This document shows positions 1 through 7,543 of a stretch of 64,000 bases of DNA, one piece after another. The DNA lies in the NCBI GenBank assembly GCA_965249205.1, contig CBDFLL010000002.1, positions 124,001-188,000 on the forward strand. The letters run 5' to 3'. The stretch is from JAQBVV01 sp965249205 (GTDB lineage Bacteria; Acidobacteriota; Vicinamibacteria; Vicinamibacterales; UBA2999). Each line of letters begins with the position of its first letter. Within the stretch, counting starts at the first letter, position 1. The translations under genes and the position numbers were made by a program. The notes below the pieces were generated by a model, which did no database searches, had not been told where the DNA came from, and saw nothing but the letters and a program-made list of their open reading frames with translations.

Positions 1-1
1 C

Positions 2-547
2 CTACACCCGGCAAAACAACGTCAAGACGCTATCGCCCGACGTGACGTCTCGTACGCGAGTCAGCACGTCTGGCACCCCGGACTCGCGCCGACGCGCGCG
101 CTCCAGGACCAGCAGCCCGTCGGCGGTGATTCGGCTGGCCGCCACCTCGAGCACCTGCATGAGCGTGTCGGGGTCTATGTCGTACGGGGGATCCAGCAGG
201 ACGAGGTCACACACCGTGTCCCCGCAGGTGCGCCGTAGCACGGACACGATGTCACCGCACTCGATAGTATAGCCCTGCTTCGCGCCGCACAGCGCCAGGT
301 TCGACTCGATCAGCGCCGCGGCACGGCGATCCTGTTCGATAAAGGTGACATGCGCCGCGCCGCGGCTGATCGCCTCAACGCCCACCGCGCCCGTGCCCGC
401 GAAGCCATCGAGCACCCTCGCGCCTTCGATCCGCGGCGCAAGGATATTAAAGAGCGTCTCCCGAAGTTTGTCCGAGGTCGGCCGCAGCCCCTCCCAGGAC
501 GGCACCTTCAGCCGCCGTCCCTTAAACCGTCCGGCGATGACGCGCAT
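2..547 (-). CDS. rsmD: 16S rRNA (guanine966-N2)-methyltransferase RsmD
   Basis: SAM-dependent methyltransferase expected to methylate G966 of 16S rRNA during 30S assembly. The 181-residue protein has the normal family length. It shows the N-terminal MRVIAGRFKGRRL segment, the SAM-binding loop LDGFAGTGAVG (about residues 46-56) and the catalytic DPPY motif (119-122), which is the signature of N2-guanine methyltransferases. The ATG at 547 was chosen because the conserved N-terminus begins there; a longer reading adds 12 unconserved residues. Its start overlaps the recG stop by one base (TGATG), so the two are probably translationally coupled. The stop codon lies at positions 2-4, so the gene is complete. 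Confidence 0.93.
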   Translation of the reverse strand: MRVIAGRFKGRRLKVPSWEGLRPTSDKLRETLFNILAPRIEGARVLDGFAGTGAVGVEAISRGAAHVTFIEQDRRAAALIESNLALCGAKQGYTIECGDIVSVLRRTCGDTVCDLVLLDPPYDIDPDTLMQVLEVAASRITADGLLVLERARRRESGVPDVLTRVRDVTSGDSVLTLFCRV

Positions 548-2637
548 CAACCCACTTCGATGAGTCCGAATTGCTGCTGCCATCGCTGTTCGACAAACGC
601 TTGTATCTCCGCCTGTAGCACGCCATCCGACACCAACCGCCTCGCTTCCCGATGCGCCTCCTCCATGATCTCGCGATCCCGCACCAGATCACCCGTCCGA
701 AGCCGCGGGAGGCCTGACTGGCGCGTGCCAAAAAAGTCTCCGGGGCCGCGCAGTTCCAGGTCCCGCTCCGCGATCGCGAACCCGTCGTTGGTTGACCCCA
801 ACGCCTTCAAGCGCTCGCGAGCGTCGTCGGTCCACGGCGACTGGTACAAGAGCACGCAATGCGACGCCCAGGCGCCCCTGCCAACGCGGCCACGAAGCTG
901 ATGCAATTGCGAGAGTCCGAACCGCTCGGCATGCTCCACCAACATCACCGATGCGTTGGGCACATCGACTCCCACCTCTACGACCGTCGTCGAGACCAGG
1001 ATGTGAATCTGGCCGGCCGCAAACGCATGCATGACGCGGTCCTTGGCGTCCGGCTTCATGCGTCCGTGCAGCAGCGCAATGCGGTACGCCTGAAACACCT
1101 CAGCCTGCAGATGGTCCGCCATCTCGGTGGCCGATTTGAGATCGATCTTTTCTGATCCCTCAACCAGGGGATAGATGACGTAGGCCTGCCGTCCGCGGTC
1201 CAACTCGTCGCGCACCAGCTGATAGATCTCCTGTCGCCGTGATTCCGGCTGCACCGATGTCTGCACCGGCGTGCGCCCCGGCGGCAAGTCGGCGATCTTC
1301 GACACGTCGAGTTCGCTGTAGTCGGTCAACGCGAGCGTGCGCGGAATAGGGGTCGCGGTCATCAGCAGCACGTCCGGCCGCAGTCCTTTGGCACGCAGGG
1401 CGGCACGCTGCGCCACGCCGAACCGGTGCTGTTCGTCAATCACCACCAGGCCAAGCTTGTGGAAACGGATCGGCTCCTGCACGAGCGCGTGGGTCCCAAC
1501 AATCAGGTTGCTCGTCCCGCGCTCGATATCCGCAAGAAGCGTGTGCTTCTGCAGGCCGGGCGTGCTCCCTGTGAGCAACCCGACGCGAAAGCGTGATTGC
1601 GACAGCAATCGCGCGATGTTCCCATAGTGCTGCCCGGCCAGAATCTCGGTCGGCGCCATAAACGCGACCTGCAGGCCGTTCTCCATCGCTACGAGCGCGG
1701 CGAGCAGTGCCACGATCGTCTTGCCCGCGCCCACGTCGCCCTGCAGAAGCCGGTGCATAGGTGGCGGCTGCCGCATGTCATCGACGATCTCCTTGACGGC
1801 GCCTCGCTGACCAGGCGTGAGCCTGAAAGGCAGAATCTTCGCCGCAGCGGCACGGATACGGTCATCCACCGTGGGTACAAACGGTTTGGCCTCAACGCTG
1901 CCGGCGTAACGCCGCCATGCATGGCCGATCTGAAACAGAAAGAACTCCTCGAAGATCATCCGGCGCTGGGCGGCCGTCCTAAAGGCGTTGAGCTGGTCGA
2001 CGGACTCCTCATTCGGCGGAAAATGCGACGCCTCAATGGCATCGCGCCTCGGCACCAGCTGCAGTCTGGTGCGCAGATCGACTGGCAGCAGATCGGGCAA
2101 CTCGGGTGCCAGCTGATCGATCGCGGAGCGCGCCAGCGTGCGCTGCATGTTCGGAGTCACCGAACCCGTCTTCTCGTAGAACGGCACGATCCGGCCTGTG
2201 CGGACGCCCGAGATCTCGTCGGTGACCAGCTCGTACTCGGGGTTAAGGAAGTGCAGACCCCTGGAATCGAACTTCACGTCGCCGAAGATGACGATCGCCA
2301 GGTGCGGCTGGAGTATGTCGGCGAGGAAGGCCTGGTTCATCCAGGTGCAGCGAATCGCGCCGCTCGCGTCACCAACGACGGCGTTAAAGATCTTGAAGCC
2401 ACGCCGCCGCGTACTCGCCAGCTTCGCGCTCTTGATCTCGCCCAGCACAGCCGCCCTGGTGCCGGGTCTGAGCGACACAATCGGCTGCATGCGGCTGCGG
2501 TCCTCGTAGCGGAACGGTAGCCGATAGAGCAGGTCCTCGACTGTGAGCAGGCCGGCGCGTGCGAGATCGGCGGCCTTCCGCGGACCTACGCCCTTGAGAA
2601 ACTGGAGCGATGTGGAGAGGAAAGGTTCAGGGCTCAC
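547..2637 (-). CDS. recG: ATP-dependent DNA helicase RecG
   Basis: Branch-migration helicase that regresses stalled forks and processes Holliday junctions. The 696-residue protein has an N-terminal wedge/OB region (roughly 50-180), Walker A GDVGAGKT (300-307), Walker B DEQH (401-404), motif III TATPIPRTLAL, and the C-terminal helicase motif QLRGRVGRG followed by the RecG-specific DLELRGPGDFFGTRQSG block. The start is GTG at 2637, three bases after the stop of the upstream exported-protein gene. It is followed by rsmD with a one-base overlap; recG next to rsmD is a common bacterial pairing. All helicase motifs are intact. Confidence 0.96.
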   Translation of the reverse strand: MSPEPFLSTSLQFLKGVGPRKAADLARAGLLTVEDLLYRLPFRYEDRSRMQPIVSLRPGTRAAVLGEIKSAKLASTRRRGFKIFNAVVGDASGAIRCTWMNQAFLADILQPHLAIVIFGDVKFDSRGLHFLNPEYELVTDEISGVRTGRIVPFYEKTGSVTPNMQRTLARSAIDQLAPELPDLLPVDLRTRLQLVPRRDAIEASHFPPNEESVDQLNAFRTAAQRRMIFEEFFLFQIGHAWRRYAGSVEAKPFVPTVDDRIRAAAAKILPFRLTPGQRGAVKEIVDDMRQPPPMHRLLQGDVGAGKTIVALLAALVAMENGLQVAFMAPTEILAGQHYGNIARLLSQSRFRVGLLTGSTPGLQKHTLLADIERGTSNLIVGTHALVQEPIRFHKLGLVVIDEQHRFGVAQRAALRAKGLRPDVLLMTATPIPRTLALTDYSELDVSKIADLPPGRTPVQTSVQPESRRQEIYQLVRDELDRGRQAYVIYPLVEGSEKIDLKSATEMADHLQAEVFQAYRIALLHGRMKPDAKDRVMHAFAAGQIHILVSTTVVEVGVDVPNASVMLVEHAERFGLSQLHQLRGRVGRGAWASHCVLLYQSPWTDDARERLKALGSTNDGFAIAERDLELRGPGDFFGTRQSGLPRLRTGDLVRDREIMEEAHREARRLVSDGVLQAEIQAFVEQRWQQQFGLIEVG

Positions 2638-2640
2638 CTG

Positions 2641-3240
2641 CTACTGCACGACAACCGCCTGCCCCGCACCGATGTCGATGTGGCGAATGCCGGCCGGTAG
2701 GGTGAAGGCGTCGTCCAGCCGAAATCCCTGCGGTCGCTCGGGCGTCCGGGAATAGAAGCTGGCCAGTTCCTGCAACACCGCCACAGGCACCGGAAACCCG
2801 GCCACGAGCACGGTCTGCACGTCGAGGTGTGCCACGCCGTCAGCGGACTGGAGCACGCCGGTCACCGTGACTGGCACCATACTGCCAAGCAAACTGAGCG
2901 GATCGAATCCGCCGCCGCTCGAACCCTGGGTCACACCATCCAAGTCCACGATCGCCTGCGCGGTCAGTCCCCCGCCGCCGACAAGGGTGACCTGCGGCTG
3001 CCTGAGGCCCTCGGGGAGCAGCGCTGGCGCGCGGTACATGAACCAGGAGTTCAACTCGTCTTCAGTCACCTGGGTCCGCAGCGTACTCACCGAATTCAGC
3101 CCGGCACCCTGGCGCTGGATCTCGGCGATCTTCCGATCAAGCGCGTCAGCACCCTCGCGTGACACGACCGCCGCGTCGAGCGGAATCAACGTGCCCACCG
3201 CGATGGCGATAACCGGTAACCGGCGGAGAATAATGGACAT
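2641..3240 (-). CDS. exported protein of unknown function upstream of recG
   Basis: A 199-residue protein that I cannot assign to a named family. The first about 25 residues form a basic then hydrophobic segment (MSIILRRLPVIAIAVG...), consistent with a signal peptide or membrane anchor, so the product should be exported. The body has several beta-type hydrophobic stretches and a Gly/Ser-rich segment near the middle. The C-terminal part (LDVQTVLVAGFPVPV...) is faintly like lipid-binding DUF2993/LmeA-type folds, but this is weak. The ATG at 3240 is preceded by a GGAGG five bases upstream, which decides the start. It is first in a three-gene unit with recG and rsmD. Confidence 0.7.
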   Translation of the reverse strand: MSIILRRLPVIAIAVGTLIPLDAAVVSREGADALDRKIAEIQRQGAGLNSVSTLRTQVTEDELNSWFMYRAPALLPEGLRQPQVTLVGGGGLTAQAIVDLDGVTQGSSGGGFDPLSLLGSMVPVTVTGVLQSADGVAHLDVQTVLVAGFPVPVAVLQELASFYSRTPERPQGFRLDDAFTLPAGIRHIDIGAGQAVVVQ

Positions 3241-3513
3241 ACGAGCCTCCCACCAACTAGCGATTTTGAGTCTACCACTGTCCAAGCGGTGACGAGGCCT
3301 GCCGCGGACCCGGGGTCCCCGCCCTGGATCCCCTTAGCGGTTCCTGCGGTTGACCACTTTGCTGATTGAACGGCCCGCACACCTTCACTCAGAAGACCGA
3401 CGGGCACGACGCGCCGCTCAAGAGCCGACGATTCCACAGGACGGGTGGATGTCACCATTCGCCCTACGCTGCCAGCCGGCAATACCGTTAGAATGGCGCC
3501 GGAGGTTGTCCCT

Positions 3514-4320
3514 ATGAAGAAGCTGCTGATCGGCCTTACCGTCTGCGCGGCGTACTCGATCCCGATGGCGGCCCAAGTGGGCAGCCCGAACGGGTCCGGC
3601 GTGGCCATGGGCCACGTGCACTTGAACGTCCGAGACGTGCAGGCCCACAAGAAGTTCTGGGTAGAACTTGGCGCCACTCCAGTGCGCATCGGAACCGCCG
3701 AGGCGGTCAAGATGGACGGACTGTTGGTCGTGCTTCGCGAGCAGGCGCCTGGTGGGCCTATGGACGGATCCGTCGTCAATCATTTCGGGGTGTTCGTGCC
3801 GCAGTTTGAGGTGCTCAGGGCTCACCTTGAACCCTCTGGCATCAAGATGGACCCGGCGAGGGCGGGCAGCGGGGATATGAGGCAAAGCTCGGCGTACGGA
3901 CCGGACGAGTTCCGGGTCGAACTCACCGAGAATCCTGCGCTGACCACAGGCTTGGCCAGCCACCACCTCCACTACAACGTGGCCGACCCGATAGAGGTGC
4001 AGCAGTGGTACGCGCAAACGCTGATGGTCACCCCCGGAACGCGGGCGCGATGGGAGGCCGGCGATATTCCTGGCATGAATCTGACCTACGGGACCATTCC
4101 CGAAGGTGGTTCCACGCCCGTCCGAACCCAGGGCCGGCTGCTCGATCACGTCGGTTTCGAGGTCGCCAACCTCGAAGCCTTCGCCAAGAAACTCGAGGCC
4201 AGCGGCGTGAAGCTCGATACGCCGTACCACCAGGATCCCGAACTCGGCATTCCCTCGGTGTTCCTGACCGATCCCTGGGGCACCACGATCGAACTGACGG
4301 AAGGACTCAGGGCGTTCTAG
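3514..4320 (+). CDS. exported VOC (glyoxalase/dioxygenase fold) protein
   Basis: A 268-residue protein with a signal peptide (MKKLLIGLTVCAAYSIPMAAQ) followed by two vicinal-oxygen-chelate repeats. The first begins at GHVHLNVRDVQAHKKFW and the second at HHLHYNVADPIEVQQWYAQ and ends with the typical FLTDPWGTTIELTEG. The His residues opening each half and the Glu in TIELTE are candidate metal ligands. The substrate is unknown; the export signal argues against an ordinary cytosolic lactoylglutathione lyase. A GGAGG at 3501-3505 decides the ATG at 3514. It stands alone between the divergent recG unit and lexA. Confidence 0.82.
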   Translation: MKKLLIGLTVCAAYSIPMAAQVGSPNGSGVAMGHVHLNVRDVQAHKKFWVELGATPVRIGTAEAVKMDGLLVVLREQAPGGPMDGSVVNHFGVFVPQFEVLRAHLEPSGIKMDPARAGSGDMRQSSAYGPDEFRVELTENPALTTGLASHHLHYNVADPIEVQQWYAQTLMVTPGTRARWEAGDIPGMNLTYGTIPEGGSTPVRTQGRLLDHVGFEVANLEAFAKKLEASGVKLDTPYHQDPELGIPSVFLTDPWGTTIELTEGLRAF

Positions 4321-4436
4321 CAGAAACCGCGAAACGCGGGTGTCCATGGCGAGTCGGCCCTTGACACACCACCGTGGACTATCTCGTTTTCGTAGTGTCC
4401 CAGACGCCGAATAGGTAACCAGAGGGAGGCAGCCCG

Positions 4437-4465
4437 TTGATCTTCGCCTTCCATTCGCATATAGT
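4437..4465 (+). promoter_or_regulatory. sigma70-type promoter of lexA
   Basis: TTGATC at 4437-4442 and TATAGT at 4460-4465 are separated by exactly 17 bases, and a start site near 4472 would give a leader of about 26 bases before the lexA ATG. I see no CTGT-N8-ACAG or GAAC-N4-GTTC type SOS box overlapping it, so the operator of this LexA is not recognised. Confidence 0.55.
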
Positions 4466-4497
4466 CTCCTCATCGAGGCCGACCGGCCCCACTCAGG

Positions 4498-5127
4498 ATG
4501 GCCTCGGAGACTGGAGACAACGTGCTTCCTCTGACCAAACGCCAACGCGAGATTCTGGACTACCTCAGCGACTTCATCCAGCAGCACGGGTACGCGCCCA
4601 GTCTTGAGGAAATCGGGCGCCGTTTCAACCTGTCGTCGCTCGCCACGGTCCACAAGCACCTCACCAATCTCCAGGACAAGGGCTTCATCCGGCGCGCGTG
4701 GAATCGAAGCCGATCGGTCGAGCTGGTCCAGGCCCGTGCTGGTGGCCGAGCGATTGAATTGCCATTGCTGGGGTTCGTCGCCGCGGGCACACCGATCGAA
4801 GCCGTCGCCAGCGACGAAACGATCGGCGTACCGGAAGGCCTTGCCGGCAAGCGCGACAGCTATGTCCTGCGCGTCAAGGGCGATTCGATGATCGACGAGC
4901 AGATTCGCGACGGCGACTTCGTCATCGTTGAGGATCGCAAGTCGGCCGACAACGGCGAGATGGTGATTGCGCTCGTGGACGGCCTCGACGTCACGCTCAA
5001 GAAGTTCTACAGGGAGAACGGTCGGATCCGGCTGCAGCCGGCCAACCCCGCCATGCAGCCGATCATGCTTGACCCCGACAGTGTGCAGCTCCAGGGCGTC
5101 GTGGTCGGCGTCATGCGCAAGTACTGA
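4498..5127 (+). CDS. lexA: SOS repressor LexA
   Basis: Transcriptional repressor of the SOS regulon and self-cleaving serine/lysine protease. The 209-residue protein has an N-terminal winged helix-turn-helix (TKRQREILDYLSDFI, GYAPSLEEIGRRFNLSS, residues about 13-47) and a C-terminal S24 peptidase domain. The cleavage site is Ala96-Gly97 in GFVAAGTP, the nucleophile is Ser130 in KGDSM and the general base is Lys168 in VTLKKF. All catalytic residues are present, so RecA-stimulated autocleavage should work. A DUF3467 gene and nth (base-excision repair) follow; whether they share its transcript is not clear. Confidence 0.96.
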   Translation: MASETGDNVLPLTKRQREILDYLSDFIQQHGYAPSLEEIGRRFNLSSLATVHKHLTNLQDKGFIRRAWNRSRSVELVQARAGGRAIELPLLGFVAAGTPIEAVASDETIGVPEGLAGKRDSYVLRVKGDSMIDEQIRDGDFVIVEDRKSADNGEMVIALVDGLDVTLKKFYRENGRIRLQPANPAMQPIMLDPDSVQLQGVVVGVMRKY

Positions 5128-5138
5128 CCGGGGCAGCG

Positions 5139-5164
5139 TGGTGAAAGGTACAATCCCTTCACCA
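5139..5164 (+). promoter_or_regulatory. inverted repeat enclosing the ribosome-binding region of the DUF3467 gene
   Basis: TGGTGAAAGG (5139-5148) and CCCTTCACCA (5155-5164) form ten-base arms with one mismatch and a six-base loop. The 5' arm contains the only purine-rich Shine-Dalgarno candidate (GAAAGG) and the 3' arm runs into the ATG at 5164. The hairpin could hide the start from ribosomes, or it could be a protein-binding site. Function is inferred from position only. Confidence 0.4.
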
Positions 5165-5487
5165 TGAGCGATCAACCAGACCGTAAACAGATCAACTTCA
5201 CCATCGTCCCCGACGAGCAGCCCGGCGAACCGCGCATCTACGCCAACTTCTGCGCGATCGCCCACACGCCGTTCGACTTCACGCTGACGTTCTGCGAGGT
5301 GCTGCCGCTGTCTGACCAGGCGGTCCGCGACGCGGAGAACCAGCATGTTGTGCGGGCGCCGGTTCGCGCGCGCGTCGTGGTACCCGTGCAGTTTCTGCCT
5401 AATCTCGTGGCGGCGCTGCAGGAGCACATGCGCGTGTTCTCGGACACCTACTCGAACGTCGGCTGGAACAAGGGGCCGGTGCACTGA
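5164..5487 (+). CDS. DUF3467 family protein
   Basis: A small 107-residue soluble protein matching the DUF3467 pattern: IYANFCAIAHTPFDFTLTF (residues about 24-42), then an acidic/variable stretch and a C-terminal helical segment VVVPVQFLPNLVAALQEHM. The family is widespread in bacteria but has no established biochemical role. It sits between lexA and nth, and its TGA overlaps the first usable codon of nth. A hairpin spans its ribosome-binding region. Homology is clear, function is unknown. Confidence 0.85.
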   Translation: MSDQPDRKQINFTIVPDEQPGEPRIYANFCAIAHTPFDFTLTFCEVLPLSDQAVRDAENQHVVRAPVRARVVVPVQFLPNLVAALQEHMRVFSDTYSNVGWNKGPVH

Positions 5488-6176
5488 CACCGGTCGCCAC
5501 CAGTCGCCGGATCGTCAGAACACTCTCGAAGCAGCACCCGAACGCGGACACCGAACTCATTCACCGCAACGCATTTGAGTTGCTGGTGGCAACGATTCTG
5601 TCGGCGCAGTCGACCGACGCAGGCGTGAACCAGGTCACACCGATCCTCTTCGAGCGATATCCGAACGCCAGCGCGCTCGCCACCGCCACCACGGAGCGAC
5701 TCGAGCCACTGATTCTGTCGACGGGCTTTTACCGACAAAAGGCAAAGGCGCTGACCAAGATGGCGCAGATGCTGGTGACACACCACGACGGACAGGTCCC
5801 AGCTGACATGGACGCGCTCACGGCGCTGCCGGGCGTCGGCCGCAAAACCGCGAACGTGGTGCTCGGCCACGCGTTGGGCGTACCTGGGCTGCCGGTTGAC
5901 CGCCATGTGCTGCGCGTGTCGAACCGCATCGGTCTCGCCTCCGGCCACGATCCGGTCGACGTTGAATCGCAGCTCTGCGCAGCGCTCACCAAGTCGACCT
6001 GGAGGCTCGCCTCCGACGTCCTGATCCTGCACGGGCGACGCGTCTGTCGACCGAAACCGCTCTGCGACGAGTGTTCCGTGCGCAAGGACTGTAACCACTA
6101 TCGCCGCGTCATCACGACCGGTCAGACCACCACGAAGGCACGTGACACGCGCAGAATTCGAACGCCTCGTCGTTGA
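5484..6176 (+). CDS. nth: endonuclease III, probably with a CTG start
   Basis: DNA glycosylase/AP lyase removing oxidised pyrimidines. It has the helix-hairpin-helix LPGVGRKTANVV with catalytic Lys, the catalytic Asp in VDRHVLRV, and a C-terminal [4Fe-4S] Cys cluster CRPKPLCDECSVRKDC. Spacing there is C-X5-C-X2-C-X5-C, one residue shorter in the first gap than in E. coli. Homology requires residues before the first standard codon (TTG 5580): the frame from 5484 reads LTPVATSRRIVRTLSKQHP and then the conserved FELLVATILSAQ. No ATG, GTG or TTG exists in frame between the stop at 5400 and 5580. The CTG at 5484 overlaps the preceding TGA and has AAGGGG at 5470-5475 eight bases upstream, so I take it as the start. 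About 230 residues. Confidence 0.85.
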   Translation: MTPVATSRRIVRTLSKQHPNADTELIHRNAFELLVATILSAQSTDAGVNQVTPILFERYPNASALATATTERLEPLILSTGFYRQKAKALTKMAQMLVTHHDGQVPADMDALTALPGVGRKTANVVLGHALGVPGLPVDRHVLRVSNRIGLASGHDPVDVESQLCAALTKSTWRLASDVLILHGRRVCRPKPLCDECSVRKDCNHYRRVITTGQTTTKARDTRRIRTPRR

Positions 6177-6561
6177 GGCGGTCATGTTGATTCCGAAGCG
6201 CTTCCGGCGCGAGATGAAGAATCTCGCGCTCGTGGTCGAGGAGGCCCCCAGCCCAGCCCTGCTCCGGGACATGGAGATCGAACCACCCGACTCGCTCTAC
6301 GGTCTGTACCAAGGTACGCCGCTCCCTGAGCGTGGCTGGGGACACGGCAATGTGCTCCCCGACACCATCACGCTATACCAGCGGCCCATCGAGGAAGACT
6401 GCGACGACGAGGACGAGGTACGCGCCGCCATCGGCGAAACGCTCATCCATGAGGTGGGTCACTACTTCGGACTGAGCGAGGAGGAAATCGAAGAGATCGA
6501 AGACCTCTACTGGCGGGGCGGTACGCTCGGGGCCGACGAAGACGACGAGGACGACGCGTGA
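6142..6561 (+). CDS. zincin-like metallopeptidase family protein
   Basis: A 139-residue protein of the PF06262-type zincin family. The N-terminus TRAEFERLVVEAVMLIP matches the family opening and justifies the GTG at 6142, which overlaps the end of nth by 35 bases. The extended metal motif HEVGHYFGLSEEEIEEIE carries the two His, the Gly and the downstream Glu of metzincin-like sites. The tail is very acidic. The family is thought to be peptidase-like but its substrate is not established. Its GTGA overlap with rsmA suggests co-translation. Confidence 0.86.
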   Translation: MTRAEFERLVVEAVMLIPKRFRREMKNLALVVEEAPSPALLRDMEIEPPDSLYGLYQGTPLPERGWGHGNVLPDTITLYQRPIEEDCDDEDEVRAAIGETLIHEVGHYFGLSEEEIEEIEDLYWRGGTLGADEDDEDDA

Positions 6562-7388
6562 GGCCCAGAAAGTCCGACATGGAGGGCGCACCGCAATACC
6601 CGCGCGCCAGAAGGCGCTTCGGCCAGCACTTCCTCGAACAAGCCTGGGTCAACAAGCTCATTGCAGCGCTTGGCACGTCTCCCAACGACACGTTTCTGGA
6701 GATCGGCCCTGGCCGTGGCGCGCTGACCCGCGCGCTCGCCCCTCACGTCGCGCGAATCGTGGCGGTCGAGATCGACCGCGACCTGGCCACTGCGCTTCCA
6801 TCGCATGCGCCTCGCAATGTACGCGTTGTCACCGGCGACTTTCTTCAGGTCGACCTTGACGAACAGCTGCGAGACGAGCCGCTGCCGCTGCGTGTCATCG
6901 GCAACCTCCCGTACAACGTCGCGTCCCCGATTCTCTTCGGCTTGCTACACGAAGCGAAGCATGGTCGTCGCTTTCGCGACGCCACGCTGATGTTGCAGAA
7001 AGAGGTGGCCGACCGAATCATGGCCGCTGTTGGGACCGCCGAGTACGGCGTGCTCGCGCTCCAGGTCGGCTTGCTCGCCGACGCCGAGCGGATCCTGACG
7101 CTGCCGCCCGGCGCCTTCCGCCCACCGCCGAAAGTCACGTCCGCCGTGGTGCGACTGCGCTTCCGAGCACCGCTCGTCGATGTCGGGGACCCGGCGGTGT
7201 TCGAGCGGGTGGTGCGAGGGGTCTTCCTCCAGCGCCGCAAGACATTACTCAACGCCCTCCGCCCGGTGGCGGATTCGTTCGGGCGTGTACCAGCGCAAAT
7301 CATTGAGCGCGCAGGACTTGACCAATCCAAACGCCCCCAAAACCTGACGCTACACGAAATGGCACGCCTCGCGCGGGCTGTGCTATAG
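6558..7388 (+). CDS. rsmA: 16S rRNA dimethyladenosine transferase RsmA/KsgA
   Basis: Dimethylates the two adjacent adenosines near the 3' end of 16S rRNA (A1518/A1519 in E. coli numbering). The 276-residue protein contains RRRFGQHFLEQ, the SAM-binding motif LEIGPGRGALT, the catalytic NLPY motif in IGNLPYNVASPIL, and the C-terminal FLQRRKTLLNAL helix. The GTG at 6558 overlaps the zincin stop (GTGA); an ATG at 6579 seven codons in is the alternative, and conservation does not separate them. The next gene, rnj, lies 155 bases downstream behind a small CTCGCC/GGCGAG hairpin (7451-7465). Confidence 0.94.
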   Translation: MRPRKSDMEGAPQYPRARRRFGQHFLEQAWVNKLIAALGTSPNDTFLEIGPGRGALTRALAPHVARIVAVEIDRDLATALPSHAPRNVRVVTGDFLQVDLDEQLRDEPLPLRVIGNLPYNVASPILFGLLHEAKHGRRFRDATLMLQKEVADRIMAAVGTAEYGVLALQVGLLADAERILTLPPGAFRPPPKVTSAVVRLRFRAPLVDVGDPAVFERVVRGVFLQRRKTLLNALRPVADSFGRVPAQIIERAGLDQSKRPQNLTLHEMARLARAVL

Positions 7389-7543
7389 TTTTCGCCGGAA
7401 GTCGTTGAGCCTACCGGAGATCCAGGCATTCCCAGCTGCCTGACGCTCGGCTCGCCGTTGGCGAGTCTGGCATCCCCGTGTCGCTTCCCGCCCGGGTTGC
7501 CGACGCGGTCGACAAAACGAAGCTGTTCCCATCTGGGATCTGA

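Noticed and set aside
4361..4389. TTGACA at 4361 as an alternative lexA -35 box
   Set aside because: No acceptable -10 box lies 16-18 bases downstream; the TTGATC/TATAGT pair at 4437 is better.
4381..4497. SOS box search upstream of lexA
   Set aside because: Neither CTGT-N8-ACAG nor GAAC-N4-GTTC type sequences are present; the real operator may be lineage-specific.
3418..5490. 690-codon open frame on the minus strand across the VOC, lexA and DUF3467 genes
   Set aside because: Antisense shadow caused by high GC at third codon positions; no recognisable domain, and three clear genes lie opposite.
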